From Chromobacterium alkanivorans (lineage in GTDB: Bacteria; Pseudomonadota; Gammaproteobacteria; Burkholderiales; Chromobacteriaceae), in assembly GCF_016937655.1 (NCBI RefSeq), contig NZ_JAFHKL010000011.1, forward strand, positions 62,001 through 126,000: a stretch of 64,000 nucleotides of DNA, given 5' to 3'. Shown piece by piece: positions 46,703-55,568 of this stretch; position 1 is the first letter of the stretch; each line of letters starts with the position of its first letter. The notes under the pieces are model-generated. The model made no database searches, had not been told where the DNA came from, and saw nothing but the letters and a program-made list of their open reading frames with translations. The position numbers were made by a program, and so were the translations under genes.

Positions 46703-47341
46703 CTAGTGGCCGCGGTCCAGTATCAGCTTCAGGCCCAGCGCGATGAACACGCTGCCGGCGACACGGTCCAGCCACTGGCTGGCGCGACGGCTCTTGGCCA
46801 GCCATTGGCCGACCGTGCCGGAAAAATAGCCGAGGCAGCCGAAGATCAGCGCGCCTTGCAGCGTGAACACCAGACCGAGCACGGCGATCTGCAGCCCGGC
46901 CGGACCTTGGGCCGGATTGACGAATTGCGGCAGGAAGGCGAGGAAAAACAGCACCACCTTGGGGTTGATCGCATTGGCGATCAGGCCTTTGCGGAAGGTG
47001 GCGGACAAGGGCGCGGCGTCCTGTCCGGCGCCGCCGGCCCGGAAGCTGGCGCCGGGGCTGCGCAGCGCCTGCCAGCCCAGATAGATCAGGTAGCCGCCGC
47101 CGGCGAACTTGAGCAGGCTGAAGGCCAGCGGCGAAGCGGCGATCAGCGCGCTGACGCCGAGCGCGGCCAGCACCGTGTGGTTCAGGCAGCCCAAGGCGCA
47201 GCCCAGCCCGAAGGCCACGCCCTGGCGGCGGCCGCGGGCAATGCCCTGGCTCAGCACCATCAGATTGTCCGGGCCGGGCGACAGGGTGATCAGCATCGCG
47301 GCGGCGGTAAAGGCGAGCAATTGTTCCGGGGTGACGAGCAT
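46703..47341 (-). CDS. LysE-family amino-acid exporter (RhtB-like)
   Basis: 212 residues with six predicted helices. MLITLSPGPDNLMVLSQGIARGRRQG is the family signature near the N terminus, and GLIANAINPKVVLFFLAFLPQFV is the second conserved block. Likely exports amino acids or homoserine-lactone-like compounds from the cytosol; the substrate is not known. It lies about 100 bp downstream of the APC permease on the same strand. Confidence 0.92.
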   Translation of the reverse strand: MLVTPEQLLAFTAAAMLITLSPGPDNLMVLSQGIARGRRQGVAFGLGCALGCLNHTVLAALGVSALIAASPLAFSLLKFAGGGYLIYLGWQALRSPGASFRAGGAGQDAAPLSATFRKGLIANAINPKVVLFFLAFLPQFVNPAQGPAGLQIAVLGLVFTLQGALIFGCLGYFSGTVGQWLAKSRRASQWLDRVAGSVFIALGLKLILDRGH

Positions 47342-47442
47342 GGGCTTCTCTGGCGGTGGTTCGTGTCCGGATGATTCCGCATTTGCCGCCGGGAGACAAG
47401 CGCTTTGTCCGACCGCGCCGGCCTCCCGTTTTGACGGCGCGT

Positions 47443-48981
47443 TCAGCCGGCCTCGTCCAGCGCGCTTTCGATTTCGCGGATATGCGCCTGATGGCCCTGG
47501 ATGCGCTGGCCGGTGGGCGGCCCCTTGAATTGCTTGCGCACGCCCAGCGCGAACCAGAACACCGACAGCACCAGCAACAGCGCGATGGTCAGGTAGAGCA
47601 CTTTCTCATTGGGCGGCTGCATGCCGACGAAGACCAGCACCGCGCCGCCCAGCGTGGCCAGCGCGGCGATGGGCTTGGACGCCCGGCCCAGGTCGAACGG
47701 CCCCTTGTGGGTCCAGCTGCGGCCTTCGGCGAACAGGCCGGCGGCGGAGGGCAGGATGTAGGAGATGTACAGGAACACCGCGGCGCCGGTGGACAGCACC
47801 AGGAAGGCGTCGCCGTACAGGGTGACGGCGATGGCGAGCACGGCGCTGACCCAGATCGCCGGGCCCGGCGTGCGGTGCTGCGGATGCACCTGGCGCAGCC
47901 AGCGCGAGGCCGGCAGGCCGCCGTCGCGGGCGAAGGCGTACATCATGCGCGAGGTGGAGGTCAGGCAGGCCAGGCCGCACAGATAGTTGACCAGGAAGAT
48001 GCCTATGCCCAGCGCCGCCTTCAGGGCCGGCGGCAGCGCGCTCAGCAGCAAGTCGAAAAAGCCCATGCCGGCCTTGACCCCGGCGCCCAGGTCCGGCAGC
48101 ACCAGCACGAAGGCGCAGATCATCAGGTAGCCGAACAGGCCGGACCACAGCACCGAGCGCAAGATGCCCTTGGGCACGTTGCGCGCCGCTTCGCGGGTTT
48201 CTTCCGAGGTGTGGGCGGAGGCGTCGTAGCCGGTCAGGGTGTAGACGGTGAGCAGCAGGCCGGCCAGGAACACCATCACGCCATTGTCCATCCGCGGCCA
48301 GGCGCTGCCGTCGGCGCCGCTGAAGTTGTGGAAGGTCCACAGCCGGGAGAAGTCCAGCGGTCCGGGCGCGTAGATCAGCAGCGAAGCCACCAAGGCCAGG
48401 GTGACGATGAAGATCAGGTAGCCGGACAGATCGGTCAGCCGGGTGGTGAGCTTGATGCCCAGGTGATTGAGCCAGGCCTGGCTCAGCGCCACCGCGCACA
48501 GAAACAGGGTCTGATGCCCCCAGCCCAATTGCTCCGGATTGAGGCCCAGCAGCGGCGCGACCAGGGTTTTGAAGAAGGGGTCGTAAACGCCGAAGTTGAC
48601 CGCGGCGGTGACGAAGATCAGTCCCAGCAGATTGATCCAGGCGGTGGTCCAGCCCAGGCCCTTGCCGCCCAGGATGGACGCCCAGTGATAGAGCCCGCCG
48701 GCGGTGGGGTAGGCGGAGGCGATTTGGGCCATCGCCGCGGCGACGATGGCGGCGAACAGCGCGCCCACCGGCCAGCCTATGCCGATGGCCGCGCCGCCGC
48801 CGGCGCTGAGTCCGGCCGGGAAGGCGGTGATGCCGCCGGCCAGCACGCAGATGATGGAAAAGGAGATGGCGAAGTTGGAAAAGCCGCTCATGCGCCGGGA
48901 CAACTCCTGAGCGTAACCCATGCTGTGCAACAGTTTCTCATCCTCGCCGACGGGCGCGGACTCATGCCGAACTGGTTCCAT
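47443..48981 (-). CDS. APC-family amino-acid/amine permease
   Basis: 512 residues with about 12 helices, of the amino-acid/choline/GABA transporter type: FAISFSIICVLAGGITAFPAGL (first helices), PTAGGLYHWASILGGKGLGW, VYTLTGYDASAHTSEETREAARNVPKGI. The last block is typical of yeast-Uga4/BAT1-like and bacterial GabP-like carriers. It lies 159 bp downstream of the gamma-glutamyl operon on the same strand, so it most likely imports the operon's amine substrate (inference). Confidence 0.9.
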   Translation of the reverse strand: MEPVRHESAPVGEDEKLLHSMGYAQELSRRMSGFSNFAISFSIICVLAGGITAFPAGLSAGGGAAIGIGWPVGALFAAIVAAAMAQIASAYPTAGGLYHWASILGGKGLGWTTAWINLLGLIFVTAAVNFGVYDPFFKTLVAPLLGLNPEQLGWGHQTLFLCAVALSQAWLNHLGIKLTTRLTDLSGYLIFIVTLALVASLLIYAPGPLDFSRLWTFHNFSGADGSAWPRMDNGVMVFLAGLLLTVYTLTGYDASAHTSEETREAARNVPKGILRSVLWSGLFGYLMICAFVLVLPDLGAGVKAGMGFFDLLLSALPPALKAALGIGIFLVNYLCGLACLTSTSRMMYAFARDGGLPASRWLRQVHPQHRTPGPAIWVSAVLAIAVTLYGDAFLVLSTGAAVFLYISYILPSAAGLFAEGRSWTHKGPFDLGRASKPIAALATLGGAVLVFVGMQPPNEKVLYLTIALLLVLSVFWFALGVRKQFKGPPTGQRIQGHQAHIREIESALDEAG

Positions 48982-49140
48982 GATGTTCCTCTCTCATTGT
49001 GCATGTCTGTTTGCTGCTGTTGTTCCGCCAAGGCGCGGGTACGCGCCGACGCCCGAACGGCGGCGGAGGCCGGCCGGGTTCTGGCCCGGTGGTCCGGGCT
49101 TCGTGTCTGTATCTGAATCTGAGGCGAGGCGCGGCCTTGC

Positions 49141-49851
49141 TCAGCCGGGCGGCGGACTGCCGCTCATGGTGACCAGCGCGTCGAACAGCCTTTGCTGGCC
49201 GCTGTCGCGCTCGGCGGAGAGTTCGGGATGCCATTGCACCGCGATCAACTGGGGGAAACCGGCGATTTCTATCGCCTCGATCACGCCGTCCGGCGCCCAG
49301 GCCACCGGCACCACGCCGTGGCCGGGGCGGTCTATCGCCTGGTGGTGCCAGGACTGGGTGAGGACTTCGGTGCCGATCAGGCCCGCCAGGCAGGAGTCGG
49401 CGGCGACGCGCACCGGATGGGGCGTCGGCGCGCGCGGCGGCGCGCGATGGGGCACGGCTTCGCCCACCACGTCCGGCAGGTGCAGGTGCAGGCTGCCGCC
49501 CAGCACTGTGTTGAGAATTTGCAGGCCGCGGCAGATGGCCAGCGTCGGCAGCTTGCGTTGCAGCAGCGCGCGCGCCAGCGCGGTTTCGGTGGCGTCGCGC
49601 TCCGGGCTGAGGTTGTAGATGGTTGGATGGCCGCCGCCGTCGAAGCGGGCAGGGTCGATGTCGCCGCCGCCTATCAGCACCACGCCGTCCAGCTTGTCCA
49701 GCCAGCTGTCCACCATGTCGGGGCCCAGCGCCGGCAATTGCACCGGCGCGCCGCCGGCGCGCACCACCGCCGCCACGTATTCCAGCGGCGTGTGATAGCC
49801 GTGCTCGGGCGCGGCCGGGTAGGTGGTCAGGCCGATCAGCGGGCGCCTCAT
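49141..49851 (-). CDS. gamma-glutamyl amide hydrolase (PuuD-like class-I amidotransferase)
   Basis: 236 residues of the peptidase C26 family. The catalytic Cys is in TLAICRGLQILN, and the His-Glu pair is in IAVQWHPELS. QSWHHQAID is another family block. In the Puu pathway such enzymes split gamma-glutamyl-GABA to GABA and glutamate. Here it is the last enzyme of the GS-like/ALDH/ADH operon, overlapping the ADH stop by one base, so it likely frees the final amino acid from its glutamyl carrier (inference). Confidence 0.92.
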   Translation of the reverse strand: MRRPLIGLTTYPAAPEHGYHTPLEYVAAVVRAGGAPVQLPALGPDMVDSWLDKLDGVVLIGGGDIDPARFDGGGHPTIYNLSPERDATETALARALLQRKLPTLAICRGLQILNTVLGGSLHLHLPDVVGEAVPHRAPPRAPTPHPVRVAADSCLAGLIGTEVLTQSWHHQAIDRPGHGVVPVAWAPDGVIEAIEIAGFPQLIAVQWHPELSAERDSGQQRLFDALVTMSGSPPPG

Positions 49852-51011
49852 CACAGCCTGCCTTGCTGCGCGGCGAGGAAGATCGCGCGGTAGTCGTCGG
49901 CGGACAGCGGCAGCGGGTTGCCGCCGTCGCTGGGGTCGGCCTTGGCCATGCGGCCGATGTCGGCGGCGGCGTCCGCGCCGATGCCGATCTCCGCCAGCGT
50001 GTGCGGAATGCCCAGGCCGGCGCGCAATTGCAGCACCCAGGCCAGGAAGCCGTCGAAGCCGGCGTCGGCCAGGCCCAGGTAGCGGGCGGCGGCGCTCAGC
50101 CGCTCGGCTATCGCCGGCCGGTTGCGCACCAGCACATAGGGCAGCAGCACGGCGTTGGCCAGGCCGTGGTGGGTGTCGAACACCGCGCCGATCGGATGCG
50201 CCAGCGCGTGCACGCCGCCCAGGCCTTTCTGGAAGGCGGTGGCGCCCATGATGGAACAGGACAGCATCTGGGCGCGCGCTTCCAGATTGCCGCCGTCGGC
50301 GTGGGCCGCCGGCAGCCAATCGTGCGCCAGCCGCATGCCTTCCAGCGCCACGCCCTGGGCGATGGGGTGGTAGAACGGCGAGCAGAAGGCTTCTAGATTG
50401 TGCACCAGCGCGTCGACGCCGGTGGCGGCGGTCAAGGCCGGCGGCAGGCCTACGGTCAGTTCCGGGTCCGCCAGCACCAGCTTGGGCAGCATGGCCGGGT
50501 GGAAGATGATGACCTTGCGGTGGGCGGCCTCGTCGATGATCAGGGACGCGCGGCCCACCTCGGAGCCGGTGCCGGCGGTGGTGGGCACCGCCAGCGTGGG
50601 CGCGACGCCGGCGGGATCGACGCGCAGCCAGTTGTCGCCCACGTCCTCGAAGTCCCACAGCGGGCGTTTTTGCCCGGACATCAGCGCGATGGCCTTGCCC
50701 ACGTCCAGCGCGCTGCCGCCGCCGACGGCGACCACGCCGTCGTGGCGGCCGTCGCGGAAGGCAGCGACGCCGGCGTCGACGTCGCGGCCCACCGGGTTGG
50801 GGCGCATATCGCTGAACAGCGCCGTCTCCAGGCCGGCGTCGCTCAGCAGGGCTTGCAGCCGCGCCAGCATCGGCAGCCTGGCGAGGCCGGGGTCGGTGAC
50901 CAGCAGCGGGCGGCGCATGCCCAGTTCGCGGCACAGCGCCGGCAGTTCGGCGGCGCGGCCGGCGCCGAAGCGGATGCTGGTCGGATAGTTCCAGTTGCCT
51001 TGCAGTTGCAT
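49851..51011 (-). CDS. iron-containing (type III) alcohol dehydrogenase
   Basis: 386 residues. NAD-binding GGGSALDVGKAIA, then TTAGTGSEVGRASLI and the metal ligands: Asp and His in TGVDALVHNLEAF, His in GGVHALAHPIGAVFDTHHGLA. Family members oxidise primary alcohols or reduce aldehydes. It follows the aldehyde dehydrogenase gene by 4 bp. Its presence, in place of the flavin oxidase PuuB of the putrescine pathway, is the main reason to suspect an amino-alcohol substrate. Confidence 0.94.
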   Translation of the reverse strand: MQLQGNWNYPTSIRFGAGRAAELPALCRELGMRRPLLVTDPGLARLPMLARLQALLSDAGLETALFSDMRPNPVGRDVDAGVAAFRDGRHDGVVAVGGGSALDVGKAIALMSGQKRPLWDFEDVGDNWLRVDPAGVAPTLAVPTTAGTGSEVGRASLIIDEAAHRKVIIFHPAMLPKLVLADPELTVGLPPALTAATGVDALVHNLEAFCSPFYHPIAQGVALEGMRLAHDWLPAAHADGGNLEARAQMLSCSIMGATAFQKGLGGVHALAHPIGAVFDTHHGLANAVLLPYVLVRNRPAIAERLSAAARYLGLADAGFDGFLAWVLQLRAGLGIPHTLAEIGIGADAAADIGRMAKADPSDGGNPLPLSADDYRAIFLAAQQGRL

Positions 51012-51015
51012 CGCC

Positions 51016-52401
51016 TTACCCCTTGAGATGGAAGGATTTGACCCGGGTCAGCTGCTGATAGCCCAGCGTGGACAGGGAGACGCCGCGGCCGGTGTCCTTG
51101 ACCCCGGTCCAGGCCAGCGCCGGGTCCAGGTAGTCGCAGCGGTTCATGAACACGGTGCCGGTTTCCAGCTGTTGGCCGAGATGGACGGCGGCGTCGCGGT
51201 CCGCGGTCCAGATCGAGGCGGTCAGGCCGTAGGCGCTGTCGTTCATCAGCCGCAGCGCTTCTTCGTCGGAATCCACCGCCATGATGCCTATCACCGGGCC
51301 GAAGCTCTCGTCACGCATCACGCTCATGGCGTGGTCCACGTCCACCAGCACCTGCGGCGCCAGGTAGGCGCTGCCCGGCGCGTCGGCGGCGAAATGGCCG
51401 GCCGGGATCAGCGCGCGCGCGCCGGCGGCCTGCGCCGCCTGGATCTGGCCGCGGACGAAATCGGCGGCACCGGCGCGCACCATAGGCCCCAGATTGGTGT
51501 CCGGGTCCAGCGGGTGGCCGAAGCGATAGGCGCGGGTCAGCTCGACGAAGCCGTCGACGAAGTCGCGGTAGCGCTGGCGCTGAACATAGATGCGCTCGAT
51601 GCCGCAGCAGGACTGGCCGGAGTTGAAAAAGGCGCCGTCCACCAGGTTTTCCACCGCAGCCGGCAGGTCGGCGTCGGCGCGCACATAGGCCGGGTCCTTG
51701 CCGCCCAGCTCCAGGCCGACGCCGATGAAGCGCTCGGCGGCCGCCCTTTGCACCGCGCGGCCGCCGCTCACCGAGCCGGTGAAGGCGACGAAGTCGATCT
51801 CGGGCGCGGCCGTCAGCTTCAAGGCGGCGGCATGGTCCAGCTCCAGGGTCTGGAACACGCCGATGGGCAGGCCGGCGGCGGTGCAGGCCTGGCGGAACAG
51901 ATCGGCGATCAATGGTGTTTGCGAGGAGTGCTTGAGCAGCACGCAGTTGCCGGCGGCCAGCGCCGGCGCGATGGTGTTGATGGCGGTGAGGAAGGGGTAG
52001 TTCCACGGCGCCAGCACCAGCACCGTGCCCAGCGGCTCGCGGCGTAGCCAACGCTCGAAGCCGGGCTTGGGCGCGGGATGGAGGTCGGCCAGCACTTCTT
52101 CGGCGATGTCCAGCATATGGCGCGCGCGCTCGGCCAGGCCGCCGATCTCGCCGGGGGACTGGCGGATGGGCCGGCCGATCTGGCGGGTGATGGCGTCGGC
52201 GCAGTCGCTCTTGTGGGCGATCAGCCAGTCCACCGCCCGGCCGATCAAGGCCTTGCGCTCGGCCAGCGGCGTGGCGCGCCAGCCGGCCTGGGCGGCGCGG
52301 GCGGCGTCCAGCGCGGCCTGGGTCTGGACCGGACTGGTGTAGCCGCGCTGCAGCAGGGTGGAGCCGTCCAGCGGGGTGATGACGGAGTAGTTTTCGCTCA
52401 T
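51016..52401 (-). CDS. NAD(P)-dependent aldehyde dehydrogenase
   Basis: 461 residues. Rossmann/NAD part: LVLAPWNYPFLTAINTIAPAL; the catalytic Glu is in VGLELGGKDPAYVRADAD and the Cys in FFNSGQSCCGIERIYV. The middle GRPIRQSPGEIGGLAERARH is as in the PuuC/AldA-like group. It starts directly after the GS-like stop (no gap), so it is tightly coupled. It would oxidise the gamma-glutamyl aldehyde made by the ADH. Confidence 0.95.
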   Translation of the reverse strand: MSENYSVITPLDGSTLLQRGYTSPVQTQAALDAARAAQAGWRATPLAERKALIGRAVDWLIAHKSDCADAITRQIGRPIRQSPGEIGGLAERARHMLDIAEEVLADLHPAPKPGFERWLRREPLGTVLVLAPWNYPFLTAINTIAPALAAGNCVLLKHSSQTPLIADLFRQACTAAGLPIGVFQTLELDHAAALKLTAAPEIDFVAFTGSVSGGRAVQRAAAERFIGVGLELGGKDPAYVRADADLPAAVENLVDGAFFNSGQSCCGIERIYVQRQRYRDFVDGFVELTRAYRFGHPLDPDTNLGPMVRAGAADFVRGQIQAAQAAGARALIPAGHFAADAPGSAYLAPQVLVDVDHAMSVMRDESFGPVIGIMAVDSDEEALRLMNDSAYGLTASIWTADRDAAVHLGQQLETGTVFMNRCDYLDPALAWTGVKDTGRGVSLSTLGYQQLTRVKSFHLKG

Positions 52402-53772
52402 TTAGATGATCTCGAAGTAGCGTTTCAATTCCCAGTCGGTGACGTGGCGCTGGAACTCGCGCTCCTCCCACTCGCGGGTGGCGGCGAAGTGGTCGACGAA
52501 GTCGTCGCCGAACCAGTCGCGGGCGGCGCTGGAGGCGCGCAGCGCCTGGGCGGCTTCCCACAGCGTGCGATGCAGCTTCAGGTGGGGCGGAGCGTCCAGC
52601 AAATAGCCGTTGGCGCTGACCGGCTCTTCCGGCTCGATGCGGTGCTCGATGCCGTAGAGGCCGGCGGCCAGGCCGCTGGCCAGCGCCAGATAGGGATTGC
52701 TGTCGGCGCCGGGCAGCCGGTATTCGACGCGCTGGGACTTGGCGCTGCCGGGAATCGCGCGGATGGCCACGGTGCGGTTGTCCACGCCCCACAGCGAGCT
52801 GGTGGGCGCCCAGTAGCCGGGCACCAGCCGGCGGAAACTATTGACCGTGGGCGCGGCCAGGCTCATGAATTCCGGCATCAGCCGCTGGATGCCGCCGATG
52901 AAGTGGCGCATCGCGTCGCTGATCGCGTGCTCGCGGCCAGGCTGGTGGAAGGCGCTGTCGCCGCCGTCGCGGCGGCGCAGCGAGATGTGGATGTGGCCGC
53001 CCTGGCCGGATTGCTCCTGGTGCCACTTGGCCATATAGCAGAGCATGCGCCCCTGTTTTTCCGCCAGCACCTTGGAGAAGGTCTTGAAACAGACGGCGTT
53101 GTCGGCGGCGCGCAAGGCGTTGTCCACGCACAGCGCGGCCTCCAGCGCGCCGGGCCCGGTTTCCTCGTGCAGGCCTTCGATCGGCATCTGCATCCGCTCG
53201 CACAAGTCCAGCAGCGCGCGGTAGAAGTCGGTGTTCACCGAGCTGCGCAGGATGGAGTAGCCGAAGGCGCCGCTGCCCAGCGGCTTGGGGTGTTGGTAGA
53301 GGCGCTGCTGCAACGCGTCGTTGTCTTCGTCCACCGCCAGGAATTCGTATTCGAAGCCGGCCAGCACGTCGAAGCCCATGGCGCGCGCGCGCTCCAGCAC
53401 CCGCCGCAGCAGGCCGCGCGGACAGAGGCTCTCCAGCCGGCCCACCACCTCGCCCTGGACGAAGATCATATCGCCCTCCAGCGGCAGATCGCGGCAGGAC
53501 TCGGGAATCAAGCGCACCTCGGCGTCGCCGTAGCCGCGGCCCCAGCCGGTGAGCAGGGTGTTGTCGTACAGCTTGTCGCCCACGTCCCAGCCGAACACCA
53601 CGTCGCAGAAGCCGAAGCCGCCTTCCAGCGCGCACAGGAATTTGTCGCGCGACATGTATTTGCCGCACATCACCCCGTCCATGTCCACCAAGCCCACCTT
53701 GATCTGACTCAGGCGGCGTTCTTCGATCAAAACCTTCAAATCCGCGATTGTCTTTACGTCGCGTGCTTCCAT
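52402..53772 (-). CDS. glutamine synthetase-like gamma-glutamylamide synthetase (PuuA/GlnA4-like)
   Basis: Ligates glutamate to an amine using ATP. 456 residues, of the class that lacks normal nitrogen-control roles. GS motifs are visible: metal-binding Glu in FDVLAGFEYEFLAVD, GGHIHISLRRRDGG with the catalytic His, TSSLWGVDNRTVAIRAIPG and RVEYRLPGADSNPYLALASG. MEARDVKTIADLKVLIEERR is taken as the start (GGGAG eight bases before the ATG at 53772); the longer frame is less likely. It is first in the operon and divergent from rpiR. Confidence 0.92.
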   Translation of the reverse strand: MEARDVKTIADLKVLIEERRLSQIKVGLVDMDGVMCGKYMSRDKFLCALEGGFGFCDVVFGWDVGDKLYDNTLLTGWGRGYGDAEVRLIPESCRDLPLEGDMIFVQGEVVGRLESLCPRGLLRRVLERARAMGFDVLAGFEYEFLAVDEDNDALQQRLYQHPKPLGSGAFGYSILRSSVNTDFYRALLDLCERMQMPIEGLHEETGPGALEAALCVDNALRAADNAVCFKTFSKVLAEKQGRMLCYMAKWHQEQSGQGGHIHISLRRRDGGDSAFHQPGREHAISDAMRHFIGGIQRLMPEFMSLAAPTVNSFRRLVPGYWAPTSSLWGVDNRTVAIRAIPGSAKSQRVEYRLPGADSNPYLALASGLAAGLYGIEHRIEPEEPVSANGYLLDAPPHLKLHRTLWEAAQALRASSAARDWFGDDFVDHFAATREWEEREFQRHVTDWELKRYFEII

Positions 53773-53914
53773 CGCTGTCTCTCCCTGATTGCCGCGGTCT
53801 GACTTCCCCGATACCGGCCGAGCGTTCATCGTCTGGCTTGCAACTGTCTGTTTTGGCGGTGGTTTGTTGCTGCCTTATGGGCTGCTTTTTGTCGCCGCCA
53901 TGTTGTTTGGGTAG

Positions 53915-53975
53915 TATTATTCGTTAAAAAAAAATGAATCAAGCCAAATTTGTAATAAATATTAGAATGAGGCCG
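53915..53975. promoter_or_regulatory. AT-rich divergent promoter/operator region
   Basis: Between the GS-like operon and rpiR there is a 60-bp AT-rich block. It contains ATTCGTT and AATGAAT as an imperfect inverted repeat with a seven-base A-rich spacer (53919-53939), and TGTAATAAATATTAGA just beyond (53951). It stands out from the GC-rich surroundings and is the likely binding site of the RpiR protein and of RNA polymerase. Confidence 0.5.
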
Positions 53976-54070
53976 GCAGTGTGGACGCAATGACACAATG
54001 CCGTTTTTACACCGGCGCTGTTATGCTGCGCGGCACGGCAAGCGCCGGCAATCGCCAAAGGGACATCAGA

Positions 54071-54967
54071 ATGAGCCAAAGCCGCTCGATCGCGGAGCAA
54101 GTCCGCGAGCTGTTCGAAGCCTTGACCCCCACCGAACGCAAGGTGGGGCGGGCGCTGCTGGCCAACTACCCGGTGGCCGGGCTGGAAACCGTCGCGCAAT
54201 GGGCGCAGCGCGCCGACGTCAGCGGCCCGACGGTGCTGCGCCTGATCGGCAAGCTGGGCTTCGACAGCTACGCCGCCTTCCAGGGCGCCCTGCGCGCCGA
54301 ACTGGAGCTGAGGCTGCAATCGCCGCTGATGCGCCACGACCCGGGGCAGCTGCAGGGCGATCACGATTTCCTGGTCAGCCACGCTGAGCGCATCGCCGAA
54401 CTGATGCGCCAAACCGTGGCCCAGGTGCCGCGCGCCGAGTTCGACGGCGTGGTGGAGTTGCTGGGCGAGCGCAAAAGCCGGATCTGGCTGCTGGGCGGAC
54501 GGCTGACCGACCCGCTGGCCGTCTATCTCGGACACCATTTGAAGGTGGTGCGGCCGGACGTGGTCCATCTGCGCGGCGTGCCGGCGAGCTGGGCGGATTC
54601 TCTGGTGGACATGGGGAGGCACGATGTCTTGGTGATCTTCGACATTCGCCGTTATTGGGACGACGCGCTGCGCATCGCGGAAATGGCGGCGCAGCGCAAG
54701 GCCAGCGTGCTGCTGTTCACCGATCAATGGCTGTCGCCGGTGGCGCGGGTGGCGCGCTACACGCTGGCGGCGCACACCGCCGGCCCGGCCGGCTGGGACA
54801 GCAACACGCCGCTGATGATGCTGGTGGACGCGGTGATCGCCGCCTTGAACGCGCGGCACTGGGACCGCATCAGCGGCCGGCTCAAGGAAGTGGAGGCGAT
54901 GCGGGCGCGCTTGGGCGAAGGCGGGGACGAAGGGGGGCCGAGTGACAAGGGCGGAGCCAGCCTCTAA
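54071..54967 (+). CDS. MurR/RpiR-family transcriptional regulator
   Basis: 298 residues. N-terminal HTH_6 domain (about 1-75): LFEALTPTERKVGRALLANY and ADVSGPTVLRLIGKLGFDSY. The C-terminal SIS domain (about 125-260) includes IWLLGGRLTDPLAVYLGHHL and DVLVIFDIRRYWDDALRIA. SIS domains usually bind sugar phosphates, but similar regulators occur beside gamma-glutamylation operons. The ATG at 54071 (MSQSRSIAEQ) follows an AAGGGA site. It is divergent from the GS-like operon. Confidence 0.92.
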   Translation: MSQSRSIAEQVRELFEALTPTERKVGRALLANYPVAGLETVAQWAQRADVSGPTVLRLIGKLGFDSYAAFQGALRAELELRLQSPLMRHDPGQLQGDHDFLVSHAERIAELMRQTVAQVPRAEFDGVVELLGERKSRIWLLGGRLTDPLAVYLGHHLKVVRPDVVHLRGVPASWADSLVDMGRHDVLVIFDIRRYWDDALRIAEMAAQRKASVLLFTDQWLSPVARVARYTLAAHTAGPAGWDSNTPLMMLVDAVIAALNARHWDRISGRLKEVEAMRARLGEGGDEGGPSDKGGASL

Positions 54968-55000
54968 AATGGCGGCATCAAGCATTATTAGGAATATTTC

Positions 55001-55501
55001 ATGCCGTCTTTCGATATCGTGTCCGAAGTGAACAAGGTGGAAGTGCGCAACGCCGTGGAGCAGGCCAATAAAGAGGTGTCCACCCGTTACGACTTCAAGG
55101 GCAGCGACGCCCGCATCGAAACCGGCGACAAGGAGCTGACCTTGTACGCCGACGCCGAGTTCCAACTGGACCAGGTCAACGACATCCTGGTGAACAAGCT
55201 GTCCAAGCGCGGCGTGGACGTGCGCTGCATGGAATATGGCAAGCTGGAAAAAGTCAGCGGCAACAAGGTGAAGAAAGTGCTGACGGTGAAGGAAGGGCTG
55301 GAGTCCGACCTGGCCAAGAAAATCGTCAAGCTGATCAAGGACGCCAAGCTCAAGGTGCAGGCCAGCATCCAGGGCGAGGCGGTGCGCGTGTCCGGCGCCA
55401 AGCGCGACGTGCTGCAGGAATGCATCGCGCTGATGCGCAAGGAAATCGCCGACGACAAGGAAAACGGCTTCCCGCTGCAGTTCAACAACTTCCGCGACTG
55501 A
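55001..55501 (+). CDS. yajQ: YajQ-family nucleotide-binding protein
   Basis: 166 residues (E. coli YajQ 163). [33 protein letters not shown] and [16 protein letters not shown] are family blocks of two ferredoxin-like folds. Homologues in Xanthomonas bind cyclic-di-GMP and affect virulence genes. AGGA lies seven bases before the ATG. It is 33 bp after rpiR and could share its transcript, but the pairing is not functionally obvious. A terminator follows. Confidence 0.94.
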   Translation: MPSFDIVSEVNKVEVRNAVEQANKEVSTRYDFKGSDARIETGDKELTLYADAEFQLDQVNDILVNKLSKRGVDVRCMEYGKLEKVSGNKVKKVLTVKEGLESDLAKKIVKLIKDAKLKVQASIQGEAVRVSGAKRDVLQECIALMRKEIADDKENGFPLQFNNFRD

Positions 55502-55519
55502 GCGCAGCCGCGCGACGTG

Positions 55520-55546
55520 AAAAAGGAGCCGACAGGCTCCTTTTTT
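55520..55546. terminator. bidirectional terminator between yajQ and dapA-like gene
   Basis: AAAAAGGAGCC / GGCTCCTTTTTT stem with a GACA loop; the A and T runs make it usable on both strands. Confidence 0.93.
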
Positions 55547-55568
55547 CATTGCCGGCCGCTTCTCCCTC

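Noticed and set aside
48982-49140. Hairpins in the GC-rich gap between permease and hydrolase genes as a terminator.
   Set aside because: The stems found have no T-run on the minus strand; GC-rich DNA gives many such foldings.
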